64,000 bases of DNA from an uncultured Propionibacteriaceae bacterium (GCA_937965785.1 CALCKT010000051.1:1-64000), one strand, 5' to 3'. Shown: positions 42,337 to 52,051, numbered from the stretch's first letter. Translations and numbers: made by a program. Notes: generated by a model not told the origin, from the sequence alone.

Positions 42337-43173
42337 ATGACTCAGCCACCAGATCCCATACCCGAATACGCGGAGCACCATCCTCTTCTCCCGGAGGACC
42401 CGGTGCGTGTTGGTGATTTCTGGATCGACTCACGCCTCACGGAGAGCCCGGCGGGTGTCGTCTACTGCGCGCACGCGGACGGCTCGGATCCGGTGATGCT
42501 GATTCACCTGCGCGACGGGGCCGCCTCGGATCCCGCGGCGCGGGCACGTTTTTCCGGTGAGATCAACGCCATGCACATCGACACCGTCGTGGCCCGTGGC
42601 GGTCAGGACCAGGATGAAGGGCGCATGGCGGTGCGTTTCCGGGATGAGGACGACGACCCGATCGTCGCCTCCCACCGTCCCCTCGCCCCATGGGTGGCCC
42701 TGGCCTTCTCCGGTTCCCCCGGGGCCGTGGCCGAGGCGCAACGGGTGCTCGCCGCAGTCGATCTCGTGCACACCCCCCAGCTCGGTTCCCCCGCGGGACC
42801 GGATTTCCAAATGCACTGGTGGCAGAACATTCGCCCGGGAACGTGGCGGATGTGGCCGCTTCCCTGGCCGGGCCGCAAGGACCGGGCCGGCTGGCTCAGC
42901 CTGTTCACGTCCTTCCTGCTGATGTTGCTGATCGCCTCGGTCGCGGTGCTGTTGGCGATCCTGGTGTTCCAGAACCAGCAGAAGGTACCTCCGCCCGCCC
43001 CCGTACCGAGTTCCACTTCCACTTCCGAGGGCGGGTCCCCCAGCCCGTCCTCCGGGGAGCCCTCCTCGGGGGAACCCTCGGAATTGGAGAGCCGCAGCGA
43101 CACCCCGTCGATGGAGCAGCCCTCGGGTGATTCCTCGGGCCCGGGCAGCCCGAGTCCCGAACGCAAGTTGTAA
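42337..43173 (+). CDS. Membrane protein of unknown function with Ser/Pro-rich tail
   Basis: No family is recognised. The 278-residue product has a cytoplasmic domain (1-185) beginning MTQPPDPIPEYAEHHP, with VGDFWIDSRLTESPAGVVYCAHADG that recalls kinase-like or FHA-adjacent regulatory proteins, one TM helix (about 190-215, FTSFLLMLLIASVAVLLAILVF) and an extracellular Ser/Pro/Glu-rich tail. The topology resembles the 22402 protein, but the sequences are not alike. It lies divergent from moxR. Confidence 0.75.
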   Translation: MTQPPDPIPEYAEHHPLLPEDPVRVGDFWIDSRLTESPAGVVYCAHADGSDPVMLIHLRDGAASDPAARARFSGEINAMHIDTVVARGGQDQDEGRMAVRFRDEDDDPIVASHRPLAPWVALAFSGSPGAVAEAQRVLAAVDLVHTPQLGSPAGPDFQMHWWQNIRPGTWRMWPLPWPGRKDRAGWLSLFTSFLLMLLIASVAVLLAILVFQNQQKVPPPAPVPSSTSTSEGGSPSPSSGEPSSGEPSELESRSDTPSMEQPSGDSSGPGSPSPERKL

Positions 43174-43288
43174 CCGGCCGTCTTCACACCCGTCGCATCC
43201 GCGGAACACAGGCAACGTACAAGTTGGCCCGGCTGAATGGTGATCGCCCTGAGGAAAACTCCTCTCCACCGATCGACAAGGCCAGCAC

Positions 43289-43861
43289 ATGCAATTCCTG
43301 CCCTACCTAGCCAATATCGTCGCGATCTGCGTTCTCGTCTTCGCCATCTACCTGCCACGGCATCACCGTCGTGATCTGGCGGTTGCCTATCTGGGTGTCA
43401 ACATCGGCGTCATGGCGGTTTCCATCGGGCTGCTGAACAGCGCCGTGGCAGCAGGGCTCGGCTTGGGCCTGTTCGGGGTGCTGTCAATCATCCGGCTTCG
43501 GTCCGATGAACTGGCCCAGCACGAGGTGGCCTACTACTTCAGTTCGCTCGCGCTCGGCCTGCTGGGTGGGATCGGGGGCTCCACCACCACCTATGCGACG
43601 ATGGCCCTCATCGTGATCGTCCTGGCCTTTGCCGACTCCTCCCGGTTCCGGACAGGGGTCAAACGCGAGGTCGTGAACCTCGACCGGGCGATCACCGATC
43701 CCGAGGAACTCCGCTACGAGCTGGCGACCCGTCTCGGGGGCCGGATGCTCGGGGTGAACGTCCAGCAAATCGACTTCGTCGCCGACACCACCCTCGTCGA
43801 AGTTCGCTACGCCCCGGGGGCCGGTCTCCCGGTCACCGAGAGGACGGAGGTGCTGCGATGA
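43289..43861 (+). CDS. DUF4956 membrane protein
   Basis: A 190-residue protein with four TM segments in the first 120 residues (LANIVAICVLVFAIYL, VAVAYLGVNIGVMAV, AAGLGLGLFGVLSIIRLRS, YATMALIVIVLAFA) and a soluble C-terminal domain (DPEELRYELATRLGGRMLGVNVQQIDFVADTTLVEVRY). GLGLFGVLSIIRLRSDELAQHEVAYYF is the DUF4956 hallmark. It is coupled to the VTC-domain gene (ATGA overlap). The pair is a recurring module, and its joint function is not established. Confidence 0.9.
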   Translation: MQFLPYLANIVAICVLVFAIYLPRHHRRDLAVAYLGVNIGVMAVSIGLLNSAVAAGLGLGLFGVLSIIRLRSDELAQHEVAYYFSSLALGLLGGIGGSTTTYATMALIVIVLAFADSSRFRTGVKREVVNLDRAITDPEELRYELATRLGGRMLGVNVQQIDFVADTTLVEVRYAPGAGLPVTERTEVLR

Positions 43862-44595
43862 GCCTGAGCGATCTCGCCTCGGTTCACCTCGACGAACTCA
43901 ACGCGGTCGCGGAGTTCATGAGCCGGGTGGACCGCAAGTATCCGCTGCACCAGCGCGCCGCCGAGGCGATACTCGATTCCCTGCCGACCGGCACCAGGGT
44001 CCTGGACATCGGGGGAAGGACGGAGTTCGGATACACCTCCGTCTATTTCGACACCACGGCCCGCGACTCCTATCTGATGGCCGCGCGGGGCCGCCCGCAC
44101 CGGTTCAAGGTGAGGGTCCGCCACTACCGGGACTCCGACGAGGCCTTCCTGGAGGTCAAGACCCGGCGCGGCGGCAGCACCGTCAAGGAACGCATCCCCC
44201 ACGATCCGGCGGCGCTGTTCGAGATCGCGCCAACACAGTACGGCTTCATCAACGACCGCCTCACCGCCGGTGGGATTCACGGGATCCGCCCGCAGTGGCT
44301 GAGACCGAGCCTGGAAACCAGCTACCTGCGTGCCACGCTGCTCACCTCCGACGGCCGGGCCCGGCTCACCCTGGACCGGGAGATCGTCTGGGTGGACAAC
44401 GGCCACAGCCTGCGGGTTCCCCGGCTGGCGATCATCGAGACCAAGTCGGGGTCGGCCCCCAGTTCTGCGGACCGGACCCTCTGGCACCACGGATACCGCC
44501 CGCAACGGATCTCCAAGTACGCCACCGGTCTTGCCGCCCTGCATCCCGAACTACCCGCGAACCGCTGGCACCGGGTACTGAACCGACATTTCTGA
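43858..44595 (+). CDS. VTC-domain protein (polyphosphate polymerase-like)
   Basis: The 245-residue product has the VTC/triphosphate-tunnel fold signature: RVDRKYPLHQRAAE, YTSVYFDTTARDSYLMAARGRPHRFKVRVRHYRDSDEAFLEVKTRRGGSTVKERI, and C-terminal LAIIETKSG. The alternating basic and acidic residues (KVRVR, EVKTRR, KER, EIVW) line the tunnel in yeast Vtc4, which makes polyphosphate from ATP. Polymerase activity in this bacterial subfamily is inferred. It overlaps the DUF4956 gene by four bases. Confidence 0.85.
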   Translation: MSLSDLASVHLDELNAVAEFMSRVDRKYPLHQRAAEAILDSLPTGTRVLDIGGRTEFGYTSVYFDTTARDSYLMAARGRPHRFKVRVRHYRDSDEAFLEVKTRRGGSTVKERIPHDPAALFEIAPTQYGFINDRLTAGGIHGIRPQWLRPSLETSYLRATLLTSDGRARLTLDREIVWVDNGHSLRVPRLAIIETKSGSAPSSADRTLWHHGYRPQRISKYATGLAALHPELPANRWHRVLNRHF

Positions 44596-44627
44596 CCAAC
44601 GAGACCACCGAAGGAACGAACACGAAA

Positions 44628-45390
44628 ATGCGAAAGCTCAAACTCGGACTCGCCTCGCTCGCGGCAGTCGCCGTCCTCGCCGGCTGCACCGAGAACACGA
44701 TTTCCGACGCGAACACCTACGCGGACACCTCCGGCGATGCCCCGTCATCGTCTCGGGTGGAACCGTCAATGTGGAGGCCACCGGGGACGGCATCAAATCC
44801 GACAACGAGACCGACGCCGACCGTGGCTACGTTCTGATCGAGAACGGAACCGTCAACATCACATCCGGGGATGACGGCATCAAGGGGTTCAACGATGTCG
44901 CGATATCGGGAGGTGCCGTCACCGTCTCCGACTCCCTGAAGGCCATCAAGACCCAGACCCTCGTGATCTCGGGGGCAGCGTCGTGGTTCTCGGACCCACC
45001 ATGGGGGAAACGGCTCGGTCGACGTGCAGTCGGGGTTGACCATCACCGGCGGCGAGCTCTGGGCGATCGGGGCCTCCGGCATGGCCGAGTCCCCCTCCGA
45101 GAGCTCCACCCAGGCATTCGTGTTCACGAACCTGAACGGCAGCTCCACCGGTGAGGTCTCCATCGCGGATTCCAGCGGGAATGCGATAGCCACCCAGGCC
45201 TCCTCCAAGCAGTACTCCTCGGTGCTGTACTCCGGCCCCTGCCATCTCGGCGGACGGCACCTACGAGATCCTGCTGGGCGGCAAATCGGCGGGCACGGTC
45301 CCCGCCAACCAGTACGCGACCGGCATGGGTTCCGGCCCGGGCGGCGGGCAGCCCGGCGCGGATCAGCGAAGAAGCCGGCCCGGCAGTTGA
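44628..45390 (+). pseudogene. Carbohydrate-binding-domain lipoprotein (DUF4353-like), broken by about four frameshifts
   Basis: The ATG at 44628 follows GAAGGAACG and gives a lipoprotein signal, KLGLASLAAVAVLAGCTEN. The downstream coding sense then moves between frames: VIVSGGTVNVEATGDGIKSDN (shift near 44742), SVVVLGPT (near 44982), DVQSGLTITGGELWAIGASGMAESPSESSTQAF (near 45005) and AISADGTYEILLGGKSAG (near 45238). Together these spell a beta-helix carbohydrate-binding domain of the type that follows DUF4956-VTC genes in many bacteria. Each lesion is a single-base indel in a G or C run. The end is approximate. Confidence 0.75.
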
Positions 45391-45418
45391 CCCCGGTGAA
45401 CACCGGTAGCCTGATGGC

Positions 45419-46213
45419 ATGAAACCGGCCCTGATCGCCACGGACCTGGACGGCACCTTCCTGGGTGCGAACGCCGTCCTCCTCCAGTCAAACCTGGCGG
45501 CGGCGCGACGATCCATCGAGGAGGGTGTCGTATTCGTGATCGCCACGGGCAGACCCAGGCGCTGGCTCGACGTCCTGACGGAGCTGCGTGACCTGGATCC
45601 CGTGGTGATCTCCAGCAACGGGGCGGCCGTCGGCCGGCTGGCGAGGCCCCGTCCCGACTTGATCCACCCGATCGAACCGGAGCGGGCCCTGACCTTCGCG
45701 GCCGCGCTGCCGCCGGAACTCGAGGTTTCGTTCGCGGTGGAGTACGAACAAGGATGGGGTCGCGAACCCGGCTACCCGGCGGGGCTTTTCTCCGGGGCCG
45801 ACCATGTGGCCGACCTCACGGACCTGCTGGTGGCCGCCCCGATCATCAAGGTGCTCGCCCACACCCGCCGAGCCGACACCCACACCTTCTCCCCCGTGGC
45901 CGTCGCCGCCGCGGGTGAGATTCTCCAGGCCACCTTCTCCTGGCAGGACGCGTACGGCACCGTCGAACTGTCGGCGCCGGGCGTCACCAAGGGCACCGCC
46001 CTGGCGAGGCTGCTGGAGGAGGTCGGTATCGATGCGGCCGACGCGGTCGCGTTCGGGGACATGCACAACGACCTGGGAATGCTGGAGCTGGTGGGCCGGG
46101 GCTACGTCATGGCGAACGCCGATCCGTGCCTGCTCGGCCGGGGGTTCACCCAGATCGGCCCCAACCACGAGGGGGCCGTCGGCGAACAGATCCTGCGCCT
46201 GCTGGATGCGTGA
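45419..46213 (+). CDS. HAD superfamily hydrolase (Cof type)
   Basis: A 264-residue Cof-type phosphatase. HAD motif 1 is IATDLDGTFLG, motif 2 IATGRPRRW, motif 3 with TKGTALARLLEE, and motif 4 AVAFGDMHNDLGMLE. Substrates of this class are mostly sugar phosphates or flavin/pyridoxal phosphates and cannot be inferred here. It is convergent with the glycyl-tRNA synthetase gene. Confidence 0.93.
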   Translation: MKPALIATDLDGTFLGANAVLLQSNLAAARRSIEEGVVFVIATGRPRRWLDVLTELRDLDPVVISSNGAAVGRLARPRPDLIHPIEPERALTFAAALPPELEVSFAVEYEQGWGREPGYPAGLFSGADHVADLTDLLVAAPIIKVLAHTRRADTHTFSPVAVAAAGEILQATFSWQDAYGTVELSAPGVTKGTALARLLEEVGIDAADAVAFGDMHNDLGMLELVGRGYVMANADPCLLGRGFTQIGPNHEGAVGEQILRLLDA

Positions 46214-46249
46214 CCCGCATCACCCAGCGTCCCCGGGGTGGGTGGTCAT

Positions 46250-46288
46250 GACACCGGGGACTGCCCGCTCCCGGAGCCGTCCCCGGTG
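46250..46288. terminator. Bidirectional terminator between the HAD and GlyRS genes
   Basis: A perfect 11-bp inverted repeat (ACACCGGGGAC / GTCCCCGGTGT) with a 17-base loop lies between two convergent genes: 37 bases after the HAD stop and 4 bases after the glyS stop on the other strand. Confidence 0.65.
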
Positions 46289-46291
46289 TTC

Positions 46292-49200
46292 TCACTTCGT
46301 CGCCGCGTCGATGGCGGCCCAGTCCAGGCCCGCCGGGGCGAGGGCCGCGACGCCGGCCAGCAGACCCAGGCGTGCCGCCCTCAGCCCGGGTTCCTTCGCC
46401 ATCACCAGGGTGTCGTTGAAGAACCGGGCGATGGGGTCGACCAGGTCCTTCGCCGAGGTTGCGAAACCGGAGACGGATTCGCAGGGTTTCCTGTCCGCAA
46501 TGGCCTCGGCGAGGGCCTTCTCCGCGTCGTCGACCAGGGCCGCCGGATCGAACCCCGGGGTGGTGCCCGCGGGGAGGATGCGGTGGATCCGCACGATGGC
46601 CTCCACGATGGCCCGCCAGCCGGGTTCCCCGAGAAGGGCCTCCAGGTCGTTGGCCTTCGTCTCCGCGTCCGCCGGGTGGGCGGCCGACGGCAGGACCGCG
46701 GCAACCATGTCGGCGGAGCGGCCCTCGTCGCGCATCAGCTGGGCATAGCGGCCGACGACGAACTCTTCGGCCGCCGCGATCGCTTCCCGGGAAACCTCGA
46801 CGCCCTGGGCCCTCAACGCCTCCGCCGCGGCCACCAGGCCGTCTCGCACACCAGTGCCGGCCAGCCCGGGAACCTCACGCAGCACGCGCACCACACCCAG
46901 TGCGGCCCGCCGCAGCCCATAGGGATCGGAGGAACCGGAGGGTTTCGCCCCGAGGGCGAACATCGCCATCAGCAGGTCGAACCGGTCCCCCAGGGCCAGC
47001 AGGGCGCCCGGGAGCGAGGCCGGGACCGCGTCGGCGGAGGTGTGGGGCTGTTCCATCTCGTGGAGGGCCTCCGCGACCGCGGGGGTCTCGCCCTTGCGGA
47101 GCGCGTACTCGCGGGCGACGAAACCGGCGAGGCCGGTCATGTCCGTGACGAGGTTCGTCGCCAGGTCGTACTTCGCCAGTTGCCCGGCGCGTTCCAGGGT
47201 CGCGGCCTGCTCCGGGGCGAGCCCCAGCCCCTCCCCCAGCCTGGCGGCCACCGCGGCGATGCGGCGGGCGCGCTGCCCCACCGAACCGAGCCGGTTCTCG
47301 AAGGTCAGTTTCTCGAGACCCGGCACGAAGACGTCGACCGATTCAACCTCGAGGTCCTGGTTCCAGAAGAACAGCGCATCCTCGTAGCGGGCCCGCAGCA
47401 CCGACTCGTTGCCCGCCGCCACCACGGTCTTGTCGCAGGCACCGTTTGCCATGGTCACGAAATACGGCAACAGACGCCCCTCGGCGTCGCGAACCGGCAG
47501 GTAGCGCTGATGCTTGGCCATGACGGAGACCAGGATCCGGTCCGGGAGCTCCAGGTAGCGCTCGTCGAAACCGCCCAGCACCCCGAAGGGTTCCTCCACC
47601 AGGTTGGTGATCTCGTCAACCAGCGCGGCATTGTCCTTGAAATCGATGAAGCCGCCCACACCGGCCGCCAGTTTCTCCGCCTGATCCACGACCGCCTTCC
47701 GGCGCTCCGCGAAACCGAGCGCGATCCGCCCCTCGGCGAGCAGGCCCGGCAGGTCATCGGCGGAGGCGACCTCGTGGAATCCGACAGGAACACCGTCGAA
47801 GCGTCTCCCGCTCTCGGCGGATGCCGCGGTGGTGCGTTGCAGATAGGTGCTGCGTCCCGCAACCACCTCGGAGATGCGGGCGGGGACGACCTGTTCCCCC
47901 CAGAGCGCCACCAGCCAGCGCACGGCCCGGGAGAAGGACAGCTTCGGATCACACCAGCGCATGTTCTTCTCGGCGCGCAGCCCGGACACGCAGTCCTCGA
48001 CGATGCCCTTCAACACGTCCAGGGCGTTGCGGCCCGGCGATTCGACGGCAACGCAGGCGTGTTCGGCGCCGTTCACCTCGGCCTTGACGACCTGCTCCAG
48101 GGTGACCCCCTGGCCGCGCATGAAACCTTGCAGCGGTTTGGTGGGGTTGCCGTCGGCATCGAAGGAAACCGCCCATTTCGGGCCTTTCCGCAGGTTCGTG
48201 GCGTCCGGTTCCCGGGCCGCAACCCCGTCGACGATTGCCACGATGCGCCTGGGGGTGCCGTCGACGCGGATCTCGCCGTGCGCCAGGCGTGAGGCCGCAA
48301 GCCCGTTCGTGAGGGTCTTGTTCACCGCCTCGACGGTGGGGCCGACGACGTGCGGGGGAAGCTCCTCCAGGCCGATCTCCAGGGCGAAGGTCCGGGGCCG
48401 GTCCGTGGCGGGTTCCTCAATGGCCTCCTCTGGTGTCCCGGTTTTCTTCTCGGTTTCCTTGAGCAGCGGGAAACCCAGCTCGCCTCGCCGTTCCACCCAC
48501 AGCGCTGCGGTGTCGCGCATCAGACGGCGCATGGTTCTGAACGCCTGGGCGCGTTCCGTGGTGGAGATCGCGCCGCGGGCGTCGAGCACGTTGAAAGCGT
48601 GGCTGGATTTGAGGATGTAGGAGTGGGCGGGCACCGGCAGCCGTGCCTCGACCATGCGGGTGGCCTCCGATGCGTAGGCCTCGTAGAGCCGCCGGTTCGT
48701 CTCGATGTCGGCGTCGTCCAGGTAGTAGCGACTCATCTCGTACTCCTGCTGGCCGAACGCCTCACCGTAGGTCACGACACCGCCGTCGGCCTTGCGGGCG
48801 TAGGCGATGTCCTTGAAGTGGGTGACGCGCTGCTGTGCCATCAGGATGCGTTCGATCCCGTAGGTCAGTTCCACGGGAATCGGGTCGAGATCCTGCCCAC
48901 CGACCTGCTGGAAGTAGGTGAACTGCGTGATCTCCATCCCGTCGAGCCACACCTCCCAGCCGAGCCCCCACGCACCGATGGCGGGCTGCGCCCAGTTGTC
49001 CTCGACGAAACGCACGTCGTGGGCGTCGAGGTCGATCCCGAGGGCCTCCAGCGACCCGAGGTAGAGCTCCTGCGGGTCGCCGGGTTCGGGTTTCAGGATC
49101 ACCTGGAACTGGGTGTGGGTCTGCAGCCGGTTCGGGTTCTCGCCGTAACGGGAGTCGTCGGGACGCACGGAAGGTTCGACGTATGCGACGTCCCACGGTT

Positions 49201-49330
49201 CCGGTCCGAGGACCCGCAGCACGGTGGCGGGGTTCATGGTGCCGGCCCCCACCTCCGAGTTGTAGGGCTGCCAGGTCAGGCAGCCGCGCGAGGTCCAGTA
49301 GTCGGACAGGATCCGGAGAGCGTCTTGCAT
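46292..49330 (-). CDS. glyS: Fused alpha-beta glycyl-tRNA synthetase (tetrameric-type)
   Basis: It charges tRNA-Gly. The 1012-residue chain joins the bacterial alpha subunit (about 1-290: TMQDALRILSDYWTSRGCLTWQPYN, GAGTMNPATVLRVLGPEPW, EVWLDGMEITQFTYFQQVGG) to the beta subunit (from about 320: FALEIGLEELPPHVVGPTV, then the HD-like and anticodon-binding domains) through a Glu/Thr-rich linker. Most actinobacteria carry the unrelated single-chain dimeric GlyRS instead, so this form is notable. I place the start at ATG 49330; GTG 49339 is in frame. It follows the DUF885 gene closely. Confidence 0.94.
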   Translation of the reverse strand: MQDALRILSDYWTSRGCLTWQPYNSEVGAGTMNPATVLRVLGPEPWDVAYVEPSVRPDDSRYGENPNRLQTHTQFQVILKPEPGDPQELYLGSLEALGIDLDAHDVRFVEDNWAQPAIGAWGLGWEVWLDGMEITQFTYFQQVGGQDLDPIPVELTYGIERILMAQQRVTHFKDIAYARKADGGVVTYGEAFGQQEYEMSRYYLDDADIETNRRLYEAYASEATRMVEARLPVPAHSYILKSSHAFNVLDARGAISTTERAQAFRTMRRLMRDTAALWVERRGELGFPLLKETEKKTGTPEEAIEEPATDRPRTFALEIGLEELPPHVVGPTVEAVNKTLTNGLAASRLAHGEIRVDGTPRRIVAIVDGVAAREPDATNLRKGPKWAVSFDADGNPTKPLQGFMRGQGVTLEQVVKAEVNGAEHACVAVESPGRNALDVLKGIVEDCVSGLRAEKNMRWCDPKLSFSRAVRWLVALWGEQVVPARISEVVAGRSTYLQRTTAASAESGRRFDGVPVGFHEVASADDLPGLLAEGRIALGFAERRKAVVDQAEKLAAGVGGFIDFKDNAALVDEITNLVEEPFGVLGGFDERYLELPDRILVSVMAKHQRYLPVRDAEGRLLPYFVTMANGACDKTVVAAGNESVLRARYEDALFFWNQDLEVESVDVFVPGLEKLTFENRLGSVGQRARRIAAVAARLGEGLGLAPEQAATLERAGQLAKYDLATNLVTDMTGLAGFVAREYALRKGETPAVAEALHEMEQPHTSADAVPASLPGALLALGDRFDLLMAMFALGAKPSGSSDPYGLRRAALGVVRVLREVPGLAGTGVRDGLVAAAEALRAQGVEVSREAIAAAEEFVVGRYAQLMRDEGRSADMVAAVLPSAAHPADAETKANDLEALLGEPGWRAIVEAIVRIHRILPAGTTPGFDPAALVDDAEKALAEAIADRKPCESVSGFATSAKDLVDPIARFFNDTLVMAKEPGLRAARLGLLAGVAALAPAGLDWAAIDAATK

Positions 49331-49348
49331 CGTCAGCACCGGGCCAGA

Positions 49349-51001
49349 CTACCCGGCAAGCACCTCGCGCAGCACGTCAAGCGGCAGCGACCCGACCGCC
49401 AGGGCACGGTCGTGGAAGTCGCGCAGGTCGAAATCCTGCCCGGCCCGGCGGGTCACGTCGTCGCGGATCTGCTCCCAGATCCGCTGGCCGATGAGGTAGC
49501 TGGGGGCCTGCCCCGCCCAGCCCAGGTAGCGGTGCAGCTCGAAACGCAGCTGGTTTTCCTCCATGGCGACGTTGTCGCGCAGCAGCTGCCAGCACTTGTC
49601 GTAGTCCCAGATACCGCCGCCGTAGCGGTCGAAGGCGGGTTTCCCGAGATGGAGGCCCAGGTCGAGAACGACCCGGGTGGCGCGCAACCGTTGGCCGTCG
49701 AGCATCCCGAGGCGCTCCCCCGGGTTCAGGAAACCGAACTCGTCCATGAGACGTTCCGCGTACAGCGCCCAGCCCTCGCCGTGCCCGGAGACCCAGCAGA
49801 TCAGCGACCGCCAACGGTTCAGGCTCTCCCCCTGGGCGACGGCCTGCCCGATCTGCAGGTGATGCCCGGGCACACCCTCGTGATGGACGGTGGTTTTCTC
49901 CTGCCAGGTGGTGAACTCGGTGACCCCCTCGGGAACGGACCACCACATCCGGCCGGGGCGGGAGAAGTCGGCGGAGGGTCCGGTGTAATAGATGCCGCCG
50001 GTCGCCGAGGGGGCGATCATGCCCTCGATGGTGCGCACCCTCGGGTCCAGGGTGAAGTACTTCCCGTCCAGGGCCGCGATGGCCTCGTCGGCGGTGCGTT
50101 GCATCCACTCCCGCAGTGCCCCGGTGCCGTGCAGCTGGTTCGCGGGGTCGGCGTTCAGCACGGCGATCGCGTCGGCGGTGGTGGCCCCGGGCCCCGCGAC
50201 CTCGCGGGCGATGGCCTCCTGCTCGGCGGTGATCCTGGCCAGCGATTCAACTCCCCACTCGTAGGTTTCATCGAGGTCGATCCGGGCGCCCAGGAACTCC
50301 CGGGAGGCCCGCTGGTAGCGTTCCCGCCCCACCGCATCAGCTTCCCGGGCGACGGGGGCCAGGTCCTGGGTGAGGAACCGGGCCAGGTCCCCGAAGGCGC
50401 CGCGGGCGAGCTCCGCGGCCCGTTGCAGCTCGGCGCCGAGTGTTCCCTCCCGCCCGGATTCGGCCACCAGCTGGCGGAATCTCGACTTCTCCCCGGCCAG
50501 TTCGGTGGCCTGGGCCGCCACGTCGGTCACTGCGCGGCGGGCCGGGATGATTCCTCGTGCGATGCCCTCGCGCAGGGTCTCGACGTAGCCGCCGACGGCG
50601 CGGGACATGCCCGCCATCCGGGATGCGATGTTGCTCCAGTCCTCGTCGGTCCCGGTGGGCATCAGGTCGAAGATGTCCCGCAGCCACTGGACGGGCGAGT
50701 CGATGTTGTTGACCGCGGCGAACTGGTCACCTGCCTCAATGCTCTCCAGTTCGAGGCCGAGCCGTTCCGTCATGGCCGCGGCGGTGACCTCGTCGACCGC
50801 ATCCGTTCTCGGGGTCTCCTCGACCAACCGGAGCGTGCGCCGCAGCTCATCTGCCCAGCGGCCGGTGCCCTCCGGGGAGTAGTCGGGCAGTTCGTGGTCA
50901 TGTCCCGGCAGACCGATTCCCGTTGCCTCGAGGGGGTCGTGGGCCGCCAAGGCTTCGACATGGGCCTCGGCGACGGCGTCGAGTGGAGTGGATTTGCGCA
51001 T
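49349..51001 (-). CDS. DUF885 family peptidase-like protein
   Basis: The 550-residue soluble protein belongs to the DUF885 family of putative zinc peptidases. The HEGVPGHHLQIG motif near 373 has the H-E-x-x-x-H-H arrangement that should bind metal, followed by GHGEGWALYAERLMDEFG (second metal/catalytic region). No signal peptide is seen. Its natural substrates are unknown; some relatives have peptidase activity. The ATG is at 51001. Confidence 0.88.
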   Translation of the reverse strand: MRKSTPLDAVAEAHVEALAAHDPLEATGIGLPGHDHELPDYSPEGTGRWADELRRTLRLVEETPRTDAVDEVTAAAMTERLGLELESIEAGDQFAAVNNIDSPVQWLRDIFDLMPTGTDEDWSNIASRMAGMSRAVGGYVETLREGIARGIIPARRAVTDVAAQATELAGEKSRFRQLVAESGREGTLGAELQRAAELARGAFGDLARFLTQDLAPVAREADAVGRERYQRASREFLGARIDLDETYEWGVESLARITAEQEAIAREVAGPGATTADAIAVLNADPANQLHGTGALREWMQRTADEAIAALDGKYFTLDPRVRTIEGMIAPSATGGIYYTGPSADFSRPGRMWWSVPEGVTEFTTWQEKTTVHHEGVPGHHLQIGQAVAQGESLNRWRSLICWVSGHGEGWALYAERLMDEFGFLNPGERLGMLDGQRLRATRVVLDLGLHLGKPAFDRYGGGIWDYDKCWQLLRDNVAMEENQLRFELHRYLGWAGQAPSYLIGQRIWEQIRDDVTRRAGQDFDLRDFHDRALAVGSLPLDVLREVLAG

Positions 51002-51010
51002 GCACCCAAC

Positions 51011-52051
51011 CTATCGGGTGATGAGCTGCCCTTTCCGAGTGCTCATCTCCTTGTGGGTGAACACCAGGGCGCGTTGGGCGGCGAAACTGATCGCGAACAA
51101 CGCGACCTCGGTCAGCAGCTTCGCCACCGCCAGTGGCATGACGATCGACAGGGCCCGCAGCAGCACGTAGTTGGCCGCGAGAATTCCGCAGGCGAGGAGC
51201 ACGTACCTCAGCGGGGTGCTGCGGTCGCCGTCACGGAACACCGCGTGCCGGTTGAGCAGGTAGTTGACGGTGGCGGACAGCACCCGGGCGGCGATCACGC
51301 TGAACAGCAGGTTGTGGGTCGCGGCAACCAGGAGCAGCAGGGCCACGAAATCGACGGCGAACCCGACCAGCGACGAGCCTGCGAAGGCCAGCAACGGCCG
51401 GTAGACCCGCCACGAATCCCGGATGGGACGGAAGTGGGAGCTCTTGTTGCCGTGCAGGTAGACGGTTTCGATCTCGGCCTCCCGGATGCTGATGCCTGCT
51501 TTCCTGGCCTGGAGCAGCAGGGACAGCTCGTACTCGAAACGCTCCCCCGGGATGGTTCCGAGCCATTCGAGCAGGCTCGGCGGGTAGGCACGCAGCCCGG
51601 TCTGGGTGTCACCCACCCGGATCGCGGTCAGGGTCTTGAACAGCCAGCTGGTCACCTTGTTCCCGAAGGCGCTGCGCAACGGCACCCGGCCGGTGAACCG
51701 TCTCCCCCCGAGCACCATCTCGCGGGAGCCGACATCGACCTCGCGGGCCACCCGCATGATGTCGGGCACCCTGTGCTGGCCGTCGGAGTCGGCGCAGACG
51801 ACCACTTCACCGGGGTGGTGCCGCCCGGCGATGGCGAACCCGGTCTTGAGTGCGTGGCCCTTCCCACGATTCTCCGGGTAGCGGTGCACGGTGGCGCCGT
51901 GGATGCGTGCCAGGGCGAAGATCTCGTCGTGGTCGGGGCCGGAACCGTCGTCCACCACCAGGACGCTGGGAGAAGCGGGATGGGCCCGTAGCTCACGCAC
52001 CAGCGCGATGAGCGAGTCGCCGGGTTCGTAGGCGGGAATGAGAACGAGCAT
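51011..52051 (-). CDS. Glycosyltransferase family 2 fused to a GtrA-like membrane domain
   Basis: The N-terminal 220 residues are a GT2 domain: MLVLIPAYEPGDSL, VVDDGSGPDHDE, ENRGKGHALKTGFA, DSDGQH and DTQTGLRAY. The C-terminal 120 residues have four TM helices of the GtrA type (LLAFAGSSLVGFAVDFVALLLLV, VIAARVLSATVNYLLNRHAVF, YVLLACGILAANYVLLRAL, LLTEVALFAISFAAQRALVF). Both domains, usually separate genes, supply lipid-linked sugars for surface glycan modification; here they are one chain. It lies between the DUF885 and phosphodiester glycosidase genes. Confidence 0.9.
   Translation of the reverse strand: MLVLIPAYEPGDSLIALVRELRAHPASPSVLVVDDGSGPDHDEIFALARIHGATVHRYPENRGKGHALKTGFAIAGRHHPGEVVVCADSDGQHRVPDIMRVAREVDVGSREMVLGGRRFTGRVPLRSAFGNKVTSWLFKTLTAIRVGDTQTGLRAYPPSLLEWLGTIPGERFEYELSLLLQARKAGISIREAEIETVYLHGNKSSHFRPIRDSWRVYRPLLAFAGSSLVGFAVDFVALLLLVAATHNLLFSVIAARVLSATVNYLLNRHAVFRDGDRSTPLRYVLLACGILAANYVLLRALSIVMPLAVAKLLTEVALFAISFAAQRALVFTHKEMSTRKGQLITR

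Noticed and set aside
48350..51991. A 1213-codon plus-strand open frame
   Set aside because: It is antisense to the glycyl-tRNA synthetase and DUF885 genes, has a Gly/Val/His-rich translation without domains and reflects third-position GC bias.
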